From Sphingomonadales bacterium (lineage in GTDB: Bacteria > Pseudomonadota > Alphaproteobacteria > Sphingomonadales > Sphingomonadaceae), in NCBI GenBank assembly GCA_028868335.1, contig JAGWUU010000212.1:1-5463 (forward strand): a stretch of 5,463 nucleotides of DNA. Reading direction: 5' to 3'. Below the pieces are notes generated by a model. It did not search any database. It saw only the letters and a program-made list of their open reading frames with translations, and had not been told where the DNA came from. Positions 3,781 through 5,463 of this stretch are shown piece by piece; position 1 is the first letter of the stretch, and the number at the start of each line of letters is the position of its first letter. The position numbers were made by a program, and so were the translations under genes.

Positions 3781-4062
3781 ATGCGACCTGAACTCGCCGT
3801 TCTCCCGCCGCGCTTCCTGCGCACCAAGGAAGCCGCCGAATTCCTCGGCCTGTCAGCCCGGACACTCGAAAAGCACCGAACCTACGGAACCGGCCCGGCT
3901 TACCGAAAGCTCGGCGGCCGCGTCGTCTACGCCATCGACGATCTCGAAACCTGGGCCGATCGCGGCGCCGTCACCTCGACCTCTGATCCGCGCGGTTCGG
4001 TTCTTCCCGCCAAGCGCCAGTCACCGACGTCGCCGGCGCGCGCGGGACGATACGCACGCTGA
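3781..4062 (+). CDS. AlpA/MerR-type excisionase, RdfS-like
   Basis: The 93-residue product has a winged helix-turn-helix of the excisionase (HTH_17) kind at residues about 12-61. RFLRTKEAAEFLGLSARTLEKHR carries the recognition helix, and GPAYRKLGGRVVYAIDDLETWAD forms the wing and last helix. The rest (62-93) is a loose, basic, Ser/Pro-rich tail. Such proteins bend DNA at attachment sites and make the integrase excise the element. In M. loti, RdfS has this role and is switched on by FseA. The gene lies just downstream of an FseA-like split gene and in front of repA. AAGG at 3770-3773 supports the start. The 18-bp gap to repA and shared strand suggest co-transcription. Proteins of this type are also plain transcription factors, so the family is sure and the excision role likely. 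Confidence 0.85.
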   Translation: MRPELAVLPPRFLRTKEAAEFLGLSARTLEKHRTYGTGPAYRKLGGRVVYAIDDLETWADRGAVTSTSDPRGSVLPAKRQSPTSPARAGRYAR

Positions 4063-4080
4063 CAGCGCACGTTTTTCCGA

Positions 4081-4968
4081 ATGGCGGCGCGGCACCAGTC
4101 CCCTTCGGAGCGCGGACAGCTCGACCTGTTCCGGGCGCTCCCCGGCGACTTCGCGCCACGAGACGCGCAGGATCTCATGGCCTATCCGTTTTTCTCCCTC
4201 GCCAAATCGAAACGCATCGCGCCGATCGATTTCAAGGCCGGCGATGTGACCATCCGTATCGAGGCCGTGCCCGATCACGGCATGGCGACCATCTGGGATG
4301 CCGACATCCTGATCTGGGCCGCGAGCCAGATCGTTGAGGCGCGCGACGCGGGCTTGCGCACTTCCCGGCTCATGGCGACGACGCCTTATGAGATTTTGAC
4401 CTTCGTCGGCCGCGGCGTCTCGCTGCGCGATTACCAGCGCCTAAAGGCCGCGCTCGACCGCCTGCAATCCACCACCGTCGCGACCTCGATCCGCCAGCCG
4501 GCGGAAGGCCGCCGGCATCGCTTCTCATGGATCAACGAGTGGCAGGAGCGGACCGATCGCGACGGTCGCCCTGTCGGCGTCGAACTGATCCTGCCGGACT
4601 GGTTCTATCGCGCCGTTCTCGATGACGCACTCGTTCTGACCATCGACCGCGCCTATTTCGATCTGACCGGCGGGCTCGAACGCTGGCTCTACCGCGTCGT
4701 GCGCAAACATGGCGGTCGCCAGTCCTTCGGCTGGAGCTTCGATTTCGCTCACCTCCACCAGAAATCCGGCAGCCTCTCGCCGCTGAAGCATTTCGCCTAC
4801 GACCTGCGCGACATCACCCGCCGCCAACCCCTGCCTGGCTACCGGCTCTCCATCACGCAGCAGGCCGGCGGTCCCGAACTGCTCACCTTCGTCGCAACCG
4901 ATCCGACCTTTTTCACCCCGCCGCGCCCGCGACGGAAACCGTCAACGCGCTTTGGGGACAAGCTGTGA
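4081..4968 (+). CDS. repA: Replication initiator protein A (RPA family)
   Basis: The 295-residue product matches the RPA replication initiator family of alphaproteobacterial plasmids and integrative elements, with the usual length. Recognisable blocks are GQLDLFRALPGDFAPRDAQD (12-31), DLMAYPFFSLAKSKR (31-45), WDADILIWAASQIVEARDAG (73-92), TPYEILTFVGRG (101-112), YQRLKAALDRLQSTTVATSI (118-137) and LTGGLERWLYRVVRKHGGRQ (196-215). It should bind the iterons that begin seven bases after its stop and open the origin. No ribosome site precedes the ATG. The gene follows the excisionase stop by 18 bases in the same reading frame, so translational coupling or rare stop read-through could drive it. Linking replication to excision would protect the excised circle from loss, which is inferred. 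Confidence 0.92.
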   Translation: MAARHQSPSERGQLDLFRALPGDFAPRDAQDLMAYPFFSLAKSKRIAPIDFKAGDVTIRIEAVPDHGMATIWDADILIWAASQIVEARDAGLRTSRLMATTPYEILTFVGRGVSLRDYQRLKAALDRLQSTTVATSIRQPAEGRRHRFSWINEWQERTDRDGRPVGVELILPDWFYRAVLDDALVLTIDRAYFDLTGGLERWLYRVVRKHGGRQSFGWSFDFAHLHQKSGSLSPLKHFAYDLRDITRRQPLPGYRLSITQQAGGPELLTFVATDPTFFTPPRPRRKPSTRFGDKL

Positions 4969-4974
4969 ATTCAC

Positions 4975-5039
4975 TCGTGCTATCGGGGACCGCCCCTATC
5001 GTGCCATCAGGGACCCGATCCTCGTGCTATCGGGGACCG
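4975..5039 (+). repeat. Three iterons, likely RepA binding sites
   Basis: TCGTGCTATCGGGGACCG stands at 4975-4992 and, identical, at 5022-5039. A variant TCGTGCCATCAGGGACCC lies between at 4999-5016 (15 of 18 bases match). Spacing is 24 and 23 bp, slightly over two helical turns, so the copies face the same side of the DNA. Repeats of this kind directly after an initiator gene mark an iteron-controlled origin and can also control copy number. Confidence 0.85.
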
Positions 5040-5160
5040 GAATCGACGATTCATTTCCGTGATTCAAAGGCTTGCGACGGTCGTAACTTCTCTAACCTGG
5101 ATTCCTTCGGAATCTTTCTAACGCCCCCGCACTTTTGCACGCCTGCGGATAACCTCCGCA
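5040..5160. other. Origin-like region with dyads and a DnaA-box-like site
   Basis: This stretch after the iterons holds GAATCG/CGATTC around A (5040-5052), more AT-rich sequence up to about 5120 and TGCGGATAA at 5144-5152. The complement of the last, TTATCCGCA, differs from the DnaA box consensus TTATCCACA by one base. The same spot forms a dyad, TGCGGA/TCCGCA (5144-5149, 5155-5160). With the iterons this fits a replication origin. 5161-5242 shows nothing distinctive. Confidence 0.5.
5100..5119 (+). terminator. Weak terminator-like hairpin after repA
   Basis: GATTCC (5100-5105) and GGAATC (5109-5114) form a 6-bp stem with a TTC loop, followed by TTTCT. It could end the repA transcript before parA, or be part of the origin. 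Confidence 0.4.
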
Positions 5161-5242
5161 ACGATGGCGCAAAGGCTGGAAACGGCTGGCACTCCGCCGC
5201 TGTCTTGCTCCTCAAATCGGAGACCGGGTTTCCCTTAATCGT

Positions 5243-5272
5243 GAACTGGCCTGGCGAGTTCGCGAACGGAGG
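5243..5272 (+). promoter_or_regulatory. Overlapping dyads and ribosome site before parA
   Basis: GAACT (5243-5247) and AGTTC (5257-5261) form one dyad. The perfect palindrome GTTCGCGAAC (5258-5267) overlaps it and abuts the GGAGG ribosome site (5268-5272), six bases before the parA ATG. ParA-type proteins often repress their own operon, and this is a plausible operator. Confidence 0.4.
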
Positions 5273-5278
5273 CGCGTC

Positions 5279-5463
5279 ATGATCGTGGCGCTCCTCAATC
5301 AAAAAGGTGGTGTCGGCAAGACGACACTGGCGCTGCATCTCGCAGGCGAATGGGCCGGGAAGGGGAAGCGGGTCACGCTGATCGACGCGGACCCGCAGGG
5401 CTCGGCTCTCGACTGGTCGCAACAACGCGCCCGTGAACGCTCGCCGCGCCTGTTCGGTGTCGT
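5279..5463 (+). CDS. parA: ParA-family partition ATPase (5' part)
   Basis: The first 61 residues are visible, and the gene runs off the right edge. MIVALLNQKGGVGKTTLALHLA contains the deviant Walker A motif KGGVGKTT at 9-16 with the signature lysine K9 and catalytic-loop lysine K14. RVTLIDADPQGSALDW (31-46) holds the A' region of ParA/MinD ATPases. The protein starts directly at the ATPase domain, so it is the short type without an N-terminal DNA-binding domain. It would segregate replicated copies of the element together with a DNA-bound partner not seen here. GGAGG at 5268-5272 supports the start. The position after repA and iterons makes a replication-partition block. Other short ParA-like ATPases act in conjugation, so the partition role is probable rather than certain. 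Confidence 0.9.
   Translation, partial: MIVALLNQKGGVGKTTLALHLAGEWAGKGKRVTLIDADPQGSALDWSQQRARERSPRLFGV

Noticed and set aside
4965..5282. Plus-strand 105-codon frame over the iterons
   Set aside because: It translates the iterons and origin-like sequence and overlaps the repA end and parA start by a few bases. The composition is not protein-like.
1..5463. CRISPR array, tRNA or rRNA genes, and insertion-sequence ends
   Set aside because: No regularly spaced repeats other than the three iterons, no cloverleaf or rRNA segments and no transposase-like protein or terminal repeats were seen on either strand.

Overview
The window reads as part of an integrative and conjugative element (or related plasmid) of a high-GC alphaproteobacterium, probably Rhizobiales or a close group. 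The basis is the protein families and codon use: single-strand binding protein, XRE regulator, two DUF2285-type proteins, AlpA/MerR-type excisionase, RPA-family replication initiator and ParA, all on the + strand. Identities come from reading the proteins, not from a database search.

Layout. 1-63 is the 3' end of an unidentified gene. 64-756 has no convincing gene and ends in a structured leader for ssb (757-1158), which is closed by a textbook terminator (1174-1204). 1205-1612 holds a decayed inverted copy of a small gene and a second structured leader. The intact 54-codon small membrane protein gene follows (1613-1777). Next come a palindrome-rich control region and a small XRE regulator (1952-2206), then a 91-aa DUF2285 protein (2297-2572). 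A split activator gene follows: a 67-codon DUF6499-like frame (2681-2884) that runs into a DUF2285 frame (to 3491) in the +1 register. A 289-bp control region with several dyads precedes an excisionase-like gene (3781-4062). Then come repA (4081-4968), three iterons and origin-like sequence (4969-5278), and the start of parA (5279 to the edge).

How the parts fit. The order XRE regulator / short DUF2285 protein / split DUF6499+DUF2285 protein / excisionase matches the parts list of the excision switch known from the Mesorhizobium loti symbiosis island ICEMlSymR7A. There QseC represses the antiactivator QseM. QseM blocks TraR and FseA. FseA is made by +1 programmed frameshifting and activates rdfS, whose product drives excision. 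Here the equivalents lie consecutively on one strand and lead straight into repA, iterons and parA, which would maintain the excised circle. The assignment to that system is inference. The frame break, palindromes and iterons are directly visible.

The most interesting signals are the +1 frameshift junction at 2870-2884, a 28-bp palindrome burying the ribosome site and start of the XRE gene, a recurring leader hairpin at ssb and the small membrane gene, the inverted decayed copy at 1258-1445, and the large dyads upstream of the excisionase gene.
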